Source: an uncultured Clostridia bacterium
GTDB taxonomy: Bacteria > Bacillota > Clostridia > Peptostreptococcales > Anaerovoracaceae
DNA length: 64,000 bases
Direction: 5' to 3'
Assembly: GCA_934278925.1 (NCBI GenBank)
Contig: CAKQWJ010000003.1
Coordinates: 62,001-126,000, forward strand
Part shown: positions 9,478 to 18,385 of the stretch, piece after piece
Numbering within the stretch: position 1 is the first letter of the stretch
Layout of the letters: every line of letters begins with the position of its first letter
The notes under the pieces: generated by a model
What the model was told of the DNA's origin: nothing
Database searches by the model: none
What the model saw: only the letters and a program-made list of their open reading frames with translations
Program-made: the position numbers and the translations under genes

Positions 9478-10953
9478 TTACTTTTCCGGAACTTCCGGTG
9501 TTTCGGCTGATGCGGTTTCGGCAGGAGCTTCTTCGCTCTCGATTTCCTCGATGAGCTTTCCTTCCGCTGCCTTGCGGGCATCGATTTCCGCCTGCATTGC
9601 CGGCAGCTGCTTCTCCAGCTTGGACAGACGATAGAATGCGAACACCAGAATGATGAAAATTACCAGCGGAATGGTAACGATTTCAGCAAAGAACAGGTTC
9701 TGAATCGTCTGGCTCTGTTCAGCAGCGGATGCCTGGTAGTTGAATGCGGTGAGCAGGGAGCTTGCCAGGATTCCACCGCCGGCCAGTCCGGCTTTCTGTG
9801 CAAAGGTGAAGATGGACATGATGGTTCCGCCGTTGTCCACGCCGCTCTTCCATTCGCCGTAGGTCATGGAATCCAGTGCGCACTGATAAATCATCTGTGC
9901 GAACAGTCCCACGCCGATGCCTTCACAGCCCCAGCAGAAGAACAGGATCGGCAGGCTGGCATCGTGGGTGATGAAACGGAGTCCGAAGCTGATCACCAGT
10001 GCGACACTGGAGATGGAGCAGGACATGGCGTTTCCGAATTTTTTGCCCATGTATCCCATTCCCACGATAGCAACAAAGCTGATAACCGACGACATGGTGG
10101 AATATACACCCATCAGGTTGGTGTTGTGCAGGTTGTACTGCAGGTAGTATACCATGGACGCACCGTTCAGCGCGTTATAGATCATGAACATGATGTTTAC
10201 CACGCATACGAACAGGGCGTATTTGTTGGTAACCAGCGCCTTCAGGATGGCGCCCACGCTCTGTTTCTCCGCCTCTTCCTTAATTCTCTCGTCTTGGCTG
10301 TTCTTGTCCAGCTTATAGGAAGGTTCTTCAAATCCCTTGCTGGCTGCGTATACGGTGAGGAAGGAAGTCGCATAAATCACGCCGCAGATGATGGCGAAAA
10401 TGAAGAATCCCTTGGTCTGGTCTCCGCCGCCGATTAGCTTTACGAACGGCAGTGCGGTTGCGGTAACCAGTACGCTGGCGATGGTATTTCCGTATCCTCT
10501 CCACTGACCCAGCTTAACTCTCTCATCCTTATCCGTTGTAATTCTTGCCAGCAATGTGTTGAACGGTACGTTGGTGGCAGTCTGTGCCATACCCTGGAAC
10601 AGGTAGGTGATGGCAACGAAGATGATCAAATGGTTCTGCTTCAGATGCGGTGCCCAGTAGCTGAGCGCTACGCAGATGCCGGCCGGAACGGACAGATACT
10701 TCAGCCATGCGCGACATTTACCTTCTTTTGAAACGGTCTTATCCAGAATAACGCCCATCATCGGGTCGTTAATCGCATCCCATACCTTTGCGATTACCAT
10801 GATTACGGTAGCCGCCGCTGCCGGAATCTTTGCCACATCGGTGTAGAACCACAGAAGGAAGAAAGCATTCAGAATGTTCAGCGTGCTCTTTCCGAAGTCT
10901 CCATAGGCCATGGCAAACTTAATTCGAATCGGTAATTTTTGACTCTTTTCCAT
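9478..10953 (-). CDS. GPH-family (MelB-like) MFS cation symporter
   Basis: Membrane protein of 491 residues with about twelve helices. The N-terminal half carries the GPH signature region (FYTDVAKIPAAAATVIMVIAK, then WDAINDPMMGVILDKT), followed by the conserved RGYGN-type loop. Known GPH members import sugars or glycosides with Na+ or H+. Here the gene sits among peptidases, divergent from the M42/pepT pair, with no sugar gene nearby, so a peptide or amino-acid-derived substrate is possible; that is inference. The C-terminal 60 residues form a charged Glu/Ala-rich tail. The start has a GAGGGG site. Confidence 0.82.
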   Translation of the reverse strand: MEKSQKLPIRIKFAMAYGDFGKSTLNILNAFFLLWFYTDVAKIPAAAATVIMVIAKVWDAINDPMMGVILDKTVSKEGKCRAWLKYLSVPAGICVALSYWAPHLKQNHLIIFVAITYLFQGMAQTATNVPFNTLLARITTDKDERVKLGQWRGYGNTIASVLVTATALPFVKLIGGGDQTKGFFIFAIICGVIYATSFLTVYAASKGFEEPSYKLDKNSQDERIKEEAEKQSVGAILKALVTNKYALFVCVVNIMFMIYNALNGASMVYYLQYNLHNTNLMGVYSTMSSVISFVAIVGMGYMGKKFGNAMSCSISSVALVISFGLRFITHDASLPILFFCWGCEGIGVGLFAQMIYQCALDSMTYGEWKSGVDNGGTIMSIFTFAQKAGLAGGGILASSLLTAFNYQASAAEQSQTIQNLFFAEIVTIPLVIFIILVFAFYRLSKLEKQLPAMQAEIDARKAAEGKLIEEIESEEAPAETASAETPEVPEK

Positions 10954-11030
10954 ATTTTTTACCCCTCATGAAATGTGTTTTCTTTAACAGATTTCATTTT
11001 TACAACAATTTTAACATATAGTTTTTGTTA

Positions 11031-11042
11031 GTCGAACTGAAT
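11031..11042. promoter_or_regulatory. candidate operator copy 1 (GTCGAACTGAAT)
   Basis: Lies about 78 bases before the symporter start. It shares eleven of twelve bases with the copy at 11153-11164 and has the GT-nnn-AC core typical of FCD-type GntR sites. Confidence 0.45.
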
Positions 11043-11142
11043 TGTTGTGTACATTTTATATAATATGCAACATCTTGTCAATATTATTCGTAAATTTTGT
11101 AAAATTTTATTTTTTGTTGCAAAATCTGTATTGATGTGATAA

Positions 11143-11165
11143 GATTCAGACAGTTGAACTGAATC
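11143..11165. promoter_or_regulatory. candidate operator copy 2, nested palindrome
   Basis: Perfect arms GATTCAG and CTGAATC enclose the inner palindrome CAGTTGAACTG (11151-11161). It lies about 34 bases before the M42 peptidase start and repeats the motif at 11031. The two copies flank the divergent promoter region. Confidence 0.5.
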
Positions 11166-11198
11166 ACCTGCATTTTTGAACGTGAAAGGGGTTTCAAA

Positions 11199-12215
11199 AT
11201 GAAATTATTAGAAGAACTGACACAGGCCTGGGGCGTCTCCGGAAGAGAGAAGTACGTTCGGGCCATCATCCGGAGAGAAATCCGGGATTATGTGGATGAA
11301 TGCTATACCGATGCCATGGGCAACCTGATTGCTTATAAGAAAGGTACGGAATCGGAAAACAACAAGAAGATTATGTACACCGCCCACATGGACGAAATCG
11401 GTTTCCAGGTTACTCATATTGAAGGCGACGGAAGAATCAAGGTCTACAGCGTGGGCTGGACTTGGACCAGCTCCATCTACAACGACAAGGTAATCTTCCA
11501 GAACGGCGTCATCGGCGTGGTAGGCTGTGACGGTCCGGTGGAAGAAGCTCACAACAAGGCGCAGTCCCTCTACATCGATATCGGCTGCACCAGCAAGGAA
11601 GAAACCATGAAGTACGTACAGCCGGGAGATTATTGCGGTTTCATCGGCAAGTATTACGAGCTGCAGAATGACCGCATCTGCGCGAAATCTCTGGACGACC
11701 GTGTGGCTTGCTACGTGCTGATTGAAGCCATCAAGAAGAATCAGGGACAGTATCCGAACGACGTCTACTATGTATTCACCGTGCAGGAAGAAGTGGGATG
11801 CCGCGGTTCCGTGGTTTCCGCAGAGCGCATTAAACCGGATATCGGTGTCTCCGTGGACGTTACCCCGGATCACTACTACCCTTGCGACTTGAAGGGCTGC
11901 AACGAAGTGGGCAAAGGCGTTGGCGTTACCTTCGGAAACCCATCCGCAATGCTGGATGAATATCTGGTGGATGAAATGGTGAAAACCTGCGAAGAGAATG
12001 AAATCGACTATCAGCGGGATGTCATGGACCGAGGCGGCACGGACGCTTCCAGCATGAACCAGGCCTACTACGGAACTCGCGTAGCCGGAATTTCCATCGT
12101 GGACCGCTATCCGCACAGCCAGAGCTCCGTCATCTCCAAGCACGACGTGGAATGCGCAATTGAGCTGGTGGACAAGTACTCCGCACGGGAATTCATTTTC
12201 GAAGAGGAATGGTAG
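11199..12215 (+). CDS. M42 family (glutamyl/tetrahedral) aminopeptidase
   Basis: Cytosolic dinuclear metal aminopeptidase of 338 residues. The metal and catalytic residues are visible in order: AHMDEIG (His/Asp), SLDDRVA (bridging Asp), VQEEVGCRG (catalytic and metal Glu pair), SVDVTPDHY (Asp), and the late His in DRYPHSQSS. The length fits the family. An AAAGGGG site precedes the ATG. It is followed by pepT after 36 bases, forming a likely two-gene operon for peptide breakdown, divergent from a symporter that may deliver the substrate. Confidence 0.88.
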   Translation: MKLLEELTQAWGVSGREKYVRAIIRREIRDYVDECYTDAMGNLIAYKKGTESENNKKIMYTAHMDEIGFQVTHIEGDGRIKVYSVGWTWTSSIYNDKVIFQNGVIGVVGCDGPVEEAHNKAQSLYIDIGCTSKEETMKYVQPGDYCGFIGKYYELQNDRICAKSLDDRVACYVLIEAIKKNQGQYPNDVYYVFTVQEEVGCRGSVVSAERIKPDIGVSVDVTPDHYYPCDLKGCNEVGKGVGVTFGNPSAMLDEYLVDEMVKTCEENEIDYQRDVMDRGGTDASSMNQAYYGTRVAGISIVDRYPHSQSSVISKHDVECAIELVDKYSAREFIFEEEW

Positions 12216-12251
12216 AAATAAAAATAATTGCATATTGAAAGGAAGTTACCG

Positions 12252-13463
12252 ATGAAAGGAATTGAACGATTCTTTCGCTACATCGGCATCCTGACGCCCA
12301 GTGATGAAAATTCCCAAACTCATCCTTCGAGTGCCTGCGAGTTCAATCTTGCCCATGAATTGGTCAAGGAGCTGCAGGCACTTGGCGTATCCGATGCTTT
12401 TGTAGATGAAAACTGTTACGTATACGGACACATTCCCCCAACGCCGGGGAAAGAGGATGTGCCGGCAATCGGCCTGATTGCCCACATGGATACGGTGTCG
12501 GATTTCTGCGATGCCGCGCCGAATCCTCAGATTATTGAAAATTACGACGGAAGGGATGTCCCTCTGGGAACAAGCGGCCGGGTGCTTCGGGTCTCCGATT
12601 TCCCGCACCTTTCTCAGCTCAAGGGCCGCACCCTGATTACTACCGACGGCACCACAATTCTGGGTTCCGACGATAAATCCGGAATCGCCGAAATCATGAC
12701 CGTCGTAGAGAAGCTTGCCGGAATGCCCCACGGCCCGGTGTCCGTTGCTTTTACGCCGGATGAAGAAATCGGCCGCGGTACCGATGATTTTCGGACGGAG
12801 GTGTTCGGGGCGAAATATGCTTTTACCCTGGACGGTGAGGCGGAAGGTGAAGTGCAGTACGAAAGCTTCAACGCCGCCGGGGCGGAAGTTTCCTTCCGAG
12901 GCAACAACGTGCATCCCGGCTCCGCAAAAAACGTGATGGTGAACGCCGCTTTGGTGGCCATGGAATTCAACGAGATGCTGAATTCCGCCCAGCGCCCGGA
13001 ATACACGGAGAATTACCAAGGCTTCGTCCATCTTACCGATATGACCGGTTCCGTGGCGGAAGCCCGGCTCCGGTACATCCTTCGGGACCACGACCGAAAC
13101 ATGCTTGAAGCCATGAAAGCCGGAATGGAGCTGGCAGCCCGGCGGCTGAACGAAAAATACGGCACCGGAACGGTGGATCTTGCCATTCAGGATCAGTACC
13201 AAAACATGGCGGAAATTCTGGAAGATTATCCGGAGGTCATGGAAGTGGCCCGGAATGCCTGCCGGAACTGCGGCGTTTCGCCGATTTCCGTTCCAATTCG
13301 GGGGGCAACGGACGGGGCCATTCTCAGCTTCCGTGGACTCCCTTGCCCGAACCTGGGAACCGGCGGCTACGCTTTCCACGGACCGTATGAGCACCTCACC
13401 GTGGAAGGAATGGATAAAATGGTAGAAATCGCGCTGGAAATCCTGCGGATTTTCGCGGAATAA
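12252..13463 (+). CDS. pepT: peptidase T (tripeptide aminopeptidase, M20B)
   Basis: About 403 residues; removes the N-terminal residue of tripeptides in the cytosol. Motifs: AHMDTVSDF (metal His, catalytic Asp), TTILGSDDKSG (bridging Asp), AFTPDEEIGRGTDDF (general base and metal Glu), TLDGE, and the late GGYAFHGPYEH His. The frame is open to a TTG at 12228, but the AAAGGAAG site fits the ATG at 12252. It sits directly downstream of the M42 gene and ends before a strong terminator. Confidence 0.92.
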   Translation: MKGIERFFRYIGILTPSDENSQTHPSSACEFNLAHELVKELQALGVSDAFVDENCYVYGHIPPTPGKEDVPAIGLIAHMDTVSDFCDAAPNPQIIENYDGRDVPLGTSGRVLRVSDFPHLSQLKGRTLITTDGTTILGSDDKSGIAEIMTVVEKLAGMPHGPVSVAFTPDEEIGRGTDDFRTEVFGAKYAFTLDGEAEGEVQYESFNAAGAEVSFRGNNVHPGSAKNVMVNAALVAMEFNEMLNSAQRPEYTENYQGFVHLTDMTGSVAEARLRYILRDHDRNMLEAMKAGMELAARRLNEKYGTGTVDLAIQDQYQNMAEILEDYPEVMEVARNACRNCGVSPISVPIRGATDGAILSFRGLPCPNLGTGGYAFHGPYEHLTVEGMDKMVEIALEILRIFAE

Positions 13464-13520
13464 GAATAGGAAAAGGCGGCCGGGCCGGCCTCTTTGCTCC
13501 CCTCTTCCACAAATGTTCCT

Positions 13521-13575
13521 GAAAAGCAAAAACCCCTGCAGCGGTTTCGAACCGCTGCAGGGGGTTTGCTTTTCC
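13521..13575. terminator. bidirectional terminator between pepT and ABC-F gene
   Basis: Stem of about 20 bp (core CCCTGCAGCGGT and its complement) with a TTCGA loop, an A-rich left flank and a T-rich right flank. It lies between convergent genes. Confidence 0.85.
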
Positions 13576-13606
13576 TCTATTCCTCTAATTTATTCTCTTA
13601 TATCCT

Positions 13607-15196
13607 CTATGCCTGCATCTCCACATACTCGTCGTAGGTGCAAAGCTTATCCGTGAGGTGGCCTTCCCCATCGATTTCCATAATCCGGTTCGCAACCGTG
13701 CTGATGAACTCGTGGTCATGGGATGCAAAGATGATATTTCCCTTGAACGCCTTCAAACCATCGTTCACGGCAGTGATGGATTCCAGATCCAAATGGTTGG
13801 TTGGCTGATCCAGCACCAGGAAGTTGGATCCGAAGAGCATCATCCGGGACAGCATGCACCGCACCTTCTCTCCTCCGGAGAGTACTTTTACCTGCTTGTA
13901 CACATCATCCCCGGAGAACAGCATCTTGCCCAAGAAACTTCTCATAAAGGTCTCGGTGGTCTCGGAGGTGTACTGACCCAGCCAATCGATCATGTTCAGC
14001 TCGCAGTCGTTGAAGAACTCCGAGTTGTCCATCGGGAAGTAGGACTTCGTGATGGTTACACCCCATTTAAAGGAACCTTCATCCGGCTCCATCTCTCCCA
14101 TGAGAATCTTGAACAGGGTGGTGTTGGCAATTTCGTTCTCGCCCACGAAAGCGATTTTGTCCTCCCGGCCCACCATGAAGGATACGTTATCCAATACTTT
14201 TACGCCGTCGATGGTCTTGCTGATTCCGTCCACCGTCAGGATGTCTTTGCCCGCTTCTCGGTCCATGGTAAAACCAACGAACGGATACCGTCTGGAGGAT
14301 GCCGGCATTTCCTCTACGGACAGCTTGTCCAGCAGCTTCCGGCGGGAAGTGGCCTGCTTGGATTTGGACTTGTTGGCGGAGAACCGCTGAATAAAAGTCT
14401 GCAGTTCCTTGATTTTATCTTCATTCTTCTTGTTCTGATCCCGAATCATCTTCTGAACCATCTGGCTGGATTCGTACCAGAACTCGTAGTTGCCCACGTA
14501 CATTTTGATTTTGCCGTAGTCCACGTCCACGATGTTGGTGCAGACCGTATTCAGGAAGTGACGGTCGTGGGATACCACGATGACCGTACCCTCATAATCC
14601 AGCAGGAAATCCTCCAGCCAGTTGATGGCCTTGATATCCAGGTGGTTGGTCGGCTCGTCCAGGAGGATGATGTCCGGATTGCCGAACAGCGCCTGCGCCA
14701 GGAGAACTTTCACCTTCTCCTTACCGGTGAGCGTGCTCATCTGAGAATAGAGAATGTCGTTGGACAGTCCCAGACCCTGAATCAGTCGGCTCACGTTGGA
14801 TTCCGCTTCCCAGCCGTCCATCTCGGCGAACTCCCCTTCCAGCTCTGCCGCACGGATTCCGTCCTCGTCGGAGAAATCCGGTTTCATGTACAGGGCATCC
14901 TTTTCCTTCATTACGTCGTAAAGGTGCTTGTTTCCCATAATTACGGTGTCCAGAACGGTGTATTCGTCGTAGGCGAAGTGGTCCTGCTTCAGCACCGACA
15001 TTCTGGCCCCCTTCTTGATGGCCACATCTCCGGTGGTCGGTTCCAGATTTCCGGAGAGGACTCTCAGGAAGGTGGATTTGCCCGCACCGTTGGCGCCGAT
15101 GACGCCGTAGCAATTTCCCGGTGTGAATTTCAGATTAACATCCTTGAACAGCGGCTGTCCGCTGAAATTCACGCTTACATTTATTACGTCTAACAT
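13607..15196 (-). CDS. ABC-F family ATPase (YbiT/YkpA-like) with degenerate second ATP site
   Basis: Soluble twin-ABC protein of 529 residues resembling the YbiT/YkpA branch of ABC-F translation factors. The first domain has Walker A GANGAGKS (34-41), an altered signature LTGKEK (156-161) and Walker B LLDEP. The second domain has a Walker A position reading GENEIANT (352-359), lacking the invariant Gly-Lys, a normal SGGEK signature (440-444), and Walker B VLDQP with Gln at 464 where the catalytic Glu is expected. The linker (about 240-300) is Lys/Arg-rich. Such asymmetry may be usual in this branch; I could not compare. An AAAGGAA site precedes the ATG. Confidence 0.87.
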   Translation of the reverse strand: MLDVINVSVNFSGQPLFKDVNLKFTPGNCYGVIGANGAGKSTFLRVLSGNLEPTTGDVAIKKGARMSVLKQDHFAYDEYTVLDTVIMGNKHLYDVMKEKDALYMKPDFSDEDGIRAAELEGEFAEMDGWEAESNVSRLIQGLGLSNDILYSQMSTLTGKEKVKVLLAQALFGNPDIILLDEPTNHLDIKAINWLEDFLLDYEGTVIVVSHDRHFLNTVCTNIVDVDYGKIKMYVGNYEFWYESSQMVQKMIRDQNKKNEDKIKELQTFIQRFSANKSKSKQATSRRKLLDKLSVEEMPASSRRYPFVGFTMDREAGKDILTVDGISKTIDGVKVLDNVSFMVGREDKIAFVGENEIANTTLFKILMGEMEPDEGSFKWGVTITKSYFPMDNSEFFNDCELNMIDWLGQYTSETTETFMRSFLGKMLFSGDDVYKQVKVLSGGEKVRCMLSRMMLFGSNFLVLDQPTNHLDLESITAVNDGLKAFKGNIIFASHDHEFISTVANRIMEIDGEGHLTDKLCTYDEYVEMQA

Positions 15197-15351
15197 GTGT
15201 GTTCCTTTCTCTCATGAATGCAAACATACTAAAAGCGCTGCAAATAGAACATTCACAACGCTTCAACTTACATAGTACCGCTTGATTTTACCATAAAAGC
15301 AGCATTCATGCAATCGCCAAATCCGGGTTATCCGGATTCAAGAAGTCTTCC

Positions 15352-15903
15352 CTACAACGACGACTGGCTCCGGAAGTTCACCGGCTCATAATCCTGCAGC
15401 GGAGCCAGAAAACCGCACTCCTCCAGCTTATTCTGAATCATATCCAGAATCTCCCGGCTGTCCGCTGTAACGGTATGATAGTGGTACCCGGAAGTCGCCC
15501 GCATGAGCGGCCGGGATTGGCCCTCCTGGATCTGCGTCAAATACTTCTCAATATCCAGCCGAGAGCGAATATTCAATTCCCCCCTCATGGTTCCGTACAC
15601 CTTGTGGTACACGAACTCATCCCGAATCCGCCCACCGCAGTCCACGATAATGGAGAATTCCTTCTGAATCTCCTCCTCCGTGTGAATCACCTTGAACACT
15701 CGGCTGGCTTCCTCCGAGTGCTGAAGCACGTATCCCCGATTGGTGGACAGCACCTCATTTCCCTGAGCCCGAAGGATGGAAATATCCTGAACGATGACCT
15801 GCCGGCTGACGCCCAGTTCCTGCGCCAACGCCGCTCCGGACAGGGGTTCCGCACTGTTTTTTAATTTTTTAATGATGGCATCTCTTCGTTCCGCCGCTTT
15901 CAT
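15352..15903 (-). CDS. niaR: NiaR-type NAD biosynthesis repressor (HTH + 3H domain)
   Basis: 183 residues. An N-terminal winged helix (LAQELGVSRQVIVQDISILRA, about 20-45) is followed by a 3H domain, recognised from its spaced histidines (H74, the YHKVYG segment, and GYHYHTV near 140). NiaR represses NAD synthesis and niacin uptake genes when nicotinic acid is bound. It lies directly downstream of nadB-nadC, so it is probably autoregulated with them. A weak hairpin (AATCCGG/CCGGATT, 15320-15338) follows but has no T tract. Confidence 0.88.
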   Translation of the reverse strand: MKAAERRDAIIKKLKNSAEPLSGAALAQELGVSRQVIVQDISILRAQGNEVLSTNRGYVLQHSEEASRVFKVIHTEEEIQKEFSIIVDCGGRIRDEFVYHKVYGTMRGELNIRSRLDIEKYLTQIQEGQSRPLMRATSGYHYHTVTADSREILDMIQNKLEECGFLAPLQDYEPVNFRSQSSL

Positions 15904-15956
15904 TCCGATTTTTTACCCCCTGTTCTCCAATTCATTCTTCCCACGTTTGCCGGGTC

Positions 15957-16811
15957 CTATACTCTTCTCATATTCTTCAGCGACAGGTCCAGAATCGGGG
16001 ACGAGTGGGTCAGTGCACCGCTGGATACGTAATCCACCTTCAGGTCCCGAATCATTTCCACCTTCGCCTCATCCACATTGCCGGAAATCTCGATTTCCGC
16101 TTTGCCGCCGATGATTTCAATAGCCTCTGCCATCGTATCGTGGTCCATGTTATCCAGCATGATGATATCCGCGCCGGCTTCCACCGCCTCCCGGGTCATC
16201 TCCAGATTCTCCACTTCCACTTCGATTTTCCGAACAAAAGGCGCATATTCCTTGGCCATTGCAATCGCCTTTGCCACGCCGCCAGCCGCCTCGATATGGT
16301 TATCCTTCAGCATCACGCCGTCGGAAAGGTTGTACCGATGGTTGCATCCGCCGCCGATTCGCACCGCATACTTCTCAAAAACCCGGTTGTTCGGTGTGGT
16401 CTTCCGCGTATCCAGCAGGCGAATGCCGGTTCCCTCCAGCAGGTCCGCAATCTGACGGGTATGGGTCGCCACGCCGCTCATGCGCTGCAGATAGTTCAGC
16501 GCCGTCCGTTCGCCGGACAGCAGCACCCGGATATCCCCCCGAATGTCCGCCAGCTTCTGACCCTTCTCCACCTTATCGCCATCCTTCACGTAAGTGACAA
16601 CCTCCGTCTCCGGATCCAGCAAGGTGAACACCCGCTCAAAAACCTGCAGACCGCAGATCACGCCGTCCTGCTTGCAGATCAGCTCCACGTTCCCCGGGCA
16701 CTTGTCCCGCATGATGCAGTTGGTGGACACATCTTCACTGGTAATATCCTCCCGCAGCGCGCCGAGAATCAGCGGCTCCACGTTCAGCTCCATTGTCGCT
16801 CTGTCAAACAT
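15957..16811 (-). CDS. nadC: nicotinate-nucleotide pyrophosphorylase (quinolinate phosphoribosyltransferase)
   Basis: 284 residues. Converts quinolinate and PRPP to nicotinate mononucleotide and CO2, the third de novo NAD step. Family marks: ALNYLQRMSGVATHT, DTRKTTPNNRVFEKYAVRIGGG-like loop, HRYNLSDGVMLKDNH and a C-terminal EISGNVDEAKV barrel strand. The longer frame begins at 16853, but the AGAGGAAA site points to the ATG at 16811. It is 63 bases after nadB and is followed by niaR. Confidence 0.95.
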   Translation of the reverse strand: MFDRATMELNVEPLILGALREDITSEDVSTNCIMRDKCPGNVELICKQDGVICGLQVFERVFTLLDPETEVVTYVKDGDKVEKGQKLADIRGDIRVLLSGERTALNYLQRMSGVATHTRQIADLLEGTGIRLLDTRKTTPNNRVFEKYAVRIGGGCNHRYNLSDGVMLKDNHIEAAGGVAKAIAMAKEYAPFVRKIEVEVENLEMTREAVEAGADIIMLDNMDHDTMAEAIEIIGGKAEIEISGNVDEAKVEMIRDLKVDYVSSGALTHSSPILDLSLKNMRRV

Positions 16812-16874
16812 TTTATTTCCTCTCTTCCGGTAAAAACAAGTTTCGCTTTCCATACGTTTCCGACGCTGCCGCCA

Positions 16875-18194
16875 TTATACGTGGCGGTACTCGGAATTCA
16901 TCGGCGTTCCGCCGTTTGCCTTCTCAATGGCCGCTGCCACCAGGCGGATGTTCTCCTTCTCTATGGTCTCCCGATCCTCATACTTTTTCAGATCCGTATC
17001 GGCCACCACTTCATCATTTCCCTTGAACTCAGAATAGTGCTCTGTCAGATCCTGCGCCGCTCTCTTGGAGAACACCAGGCTCTCCAGCAGGGAGTTGCTG
17101 GCCAGACGGTTCTTTCCGTGCACGCCGTTGCAGGCGGTTTCGCCCACGGCATACAGCTGGTTCATGGTGGTTCTGCTCTCGTGATCGACCTTGATGCCGC
17201 CCATAAAATAGTGCTGTGCCGGAACTACCGGGATGCACTCCTTGAACACATCGTATCCCGCTTCTCTGCAGTGCTCCACGATGTTCGGGAAGTGGTTTTC
17301 CAGCACGTCGTGAGGAATCGGACGAAGGTCTTCCCATACGTGTTCTGTACCGTCCTTCTCCATCTGTTCGTGAATTTTCTGGGACAGCAGATCTCTCGGC
17401 AGAAGCTCGTTGGCGAAACGCTCCATATTCTTTCCGTAGAGCTTTGCGCCCTCTCCTCGAACGGATTCCGAAATCAGGAAGCTTCTGGTCTTATCATCCT
17501 TGGAATAGAACGTGGTCGGGTGAATCTGCACGTAGTTGATGTCCTGCAGTTCAATTCCGTGGCGAATTGCAATCGCCAATGCATCGCCGGTGAGATGACG
17601 GAAGTTGGTGGAATGGCGATAAATTCCGCCGATTCCGCCGGTGGCCAGTACGGTGCAGTCCGCCTGAATGGTCTCCAGGGTGCCGTCTTTCTTCCGAACC
17701 ACCGCGCCGTAGCAGGTGTTGTCCTTTGTAATCAGATCCTCCATGGTGGTGTATTCCATCAGTTTTACGTTCGGAAGCTTCTTTACCTGCGCCAGAAGCT
17801 TGCTGGTAATTTCCTTGCCGGTGATGTCCTCGTGAAAGAGGATTCTTTTATCCGAGTGCGCGCCCTCTCGGGTGAAATCCAGTTCCCCGTTCTCGTCCCG
17901 GTGGAAACGAACGCCGTACTCCAGGAGATCCTGAACCACGTCCTGCGAGGAACGAATCATGATGTCCACGGACTCCCGATCGTTCTCGTAGTGTCCGGCT
18001 TTCATGGTATCTTCAAAATAGCTGTCGTAGTCCTCGTCGTCCTTCAGCATGCAGATTCCGCCCTGTGCCAGGTAGGAATCGTTGCTTTCCAGATCGGCTT
18101 TGGTAATCAGTGTGATTTCCTTGTCTCGAGGGAGCTGCAGTGCACAGTACAGTCCGGAGCAGCCGCTGCCGACGATTAATACTTCTGTCTTCAT
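16875..18194 (-). CDS. nadB: L-aspartate oxidase
   Basis: 439 residues. FAD enzyme making iminoaspartate, substrate of NadA. It shows the N-terminal dinucleotide fold (EVLIVGSGCSGLYCAL), SDSYLAQGG-like flavin loop, TGGIGGIYRHSTN, HPTTFY and NRLASNSLLES. The frame extends to 18230, but an AAGGAAG site marks the ATG at 18194. In an anaerobe fumarate is the likely electron acceptor rather than oxygen. It is shorter than the roughly 530-residue E. coli enzyme, with a reduced C-terminal helical domain. Confidence 0.94.
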   Translation of the reverse strand: MKTEVLIVGSGCSGLYCALQLPRDKEITLITKADLESNDSYLAQGGICMLKDDEDYDSYFEDTMKAGHYENDRESVDIMIRSSQDVVQDLLEYGVRFHRDENGELDFTREGAHSDKRILFHEDITGKEITSKLLAQVKKLPNVKLMEYTTMEDLITKDNTCYGAVVRKKDGTLETIQADCTVLATGGIGGIYRHSTNFRHLTGDALAIAIRHGIELQDINYVQIHPTTFYSKDDKTRSFLISESVRGEGAKLYGKNMERFANELLPRDLLSQKIHEQMEKDGTEHVWEDLRPIPHDVLENHFPNIVEHCREAGYDVFKECIPVVPAQHYFMGGIKVDHESRTTMNQLYAVGETACNGVHGKNRLASNSLLESLVFSKRAAQDLTEHYSEFKGNDEVVADTDLKKYEDRETIEKENIRLVAAAIEKANGGTPMNSEYRHV

Positions 18195-18264
18195 TATTAA
18201 ACCTTCTTCCTTATATTCCGTTGTTTTCAACCTTCCATTAACAACAAACCTTTATCAGTGATGA

Positions 18265-18293
18265 AGTATAACACATATTCTTTCAGGTGACAA
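18265..18293 (-). promoter_or_regulatory. nadB-nadC-niaR promoter
   Basis: On the minus strand: -35 TTGTCA (18288-18293), exactly 17 bases, then -10 TATACT (18265-18270), about 70 bases before the nadB start. Confidence 0.75.
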
Positions 18294-18332
18294 GACAGTT
18301 GTAAATAAAAAAATTTTACTGCTGTCTTGACA
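18288..18332. promoter_or_regulatory. probable NiaR operator dyad
   Basis: CAAGACAG (18291-18298) and CTGTCTTG (18322-18329) form perfect 8-base inverted arms 23 bases apart. Each arm, read outward, is CTGTCTTGWCA and contains the -35 box of one of the two divergent promoters, so a bound repressor would block both. Confidence 0.65.
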
Positions 18333-18355
18333 TGTAAATATACAGTCACTATAAT
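18327..18355 (+). promoter_or_regulatory. nadA promoter
   Basis: Consensus-perfect -35 TTGACA (18327-18332), 17-base spacer, -10 TATAAT (18350-18355), 30 bases before the nadA start. Confidence 0.88.
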
Positions 18356-18385
18356 GAGTAGGACAATCTGAAAGGAAATAATGTT

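Noticed and set aside
15320..15338. Terminator after niaR
   Set aside because: Only a 7-bp stem with no T tract on the minus strand, so I mention it but do not call it as a terminator.
16005..18179. 724-codon plus-strand frame across nadC and nadB
   Set aside because: Antisense to two certain NAD biosynthesis genes, spans their boundary, and shows no domain.
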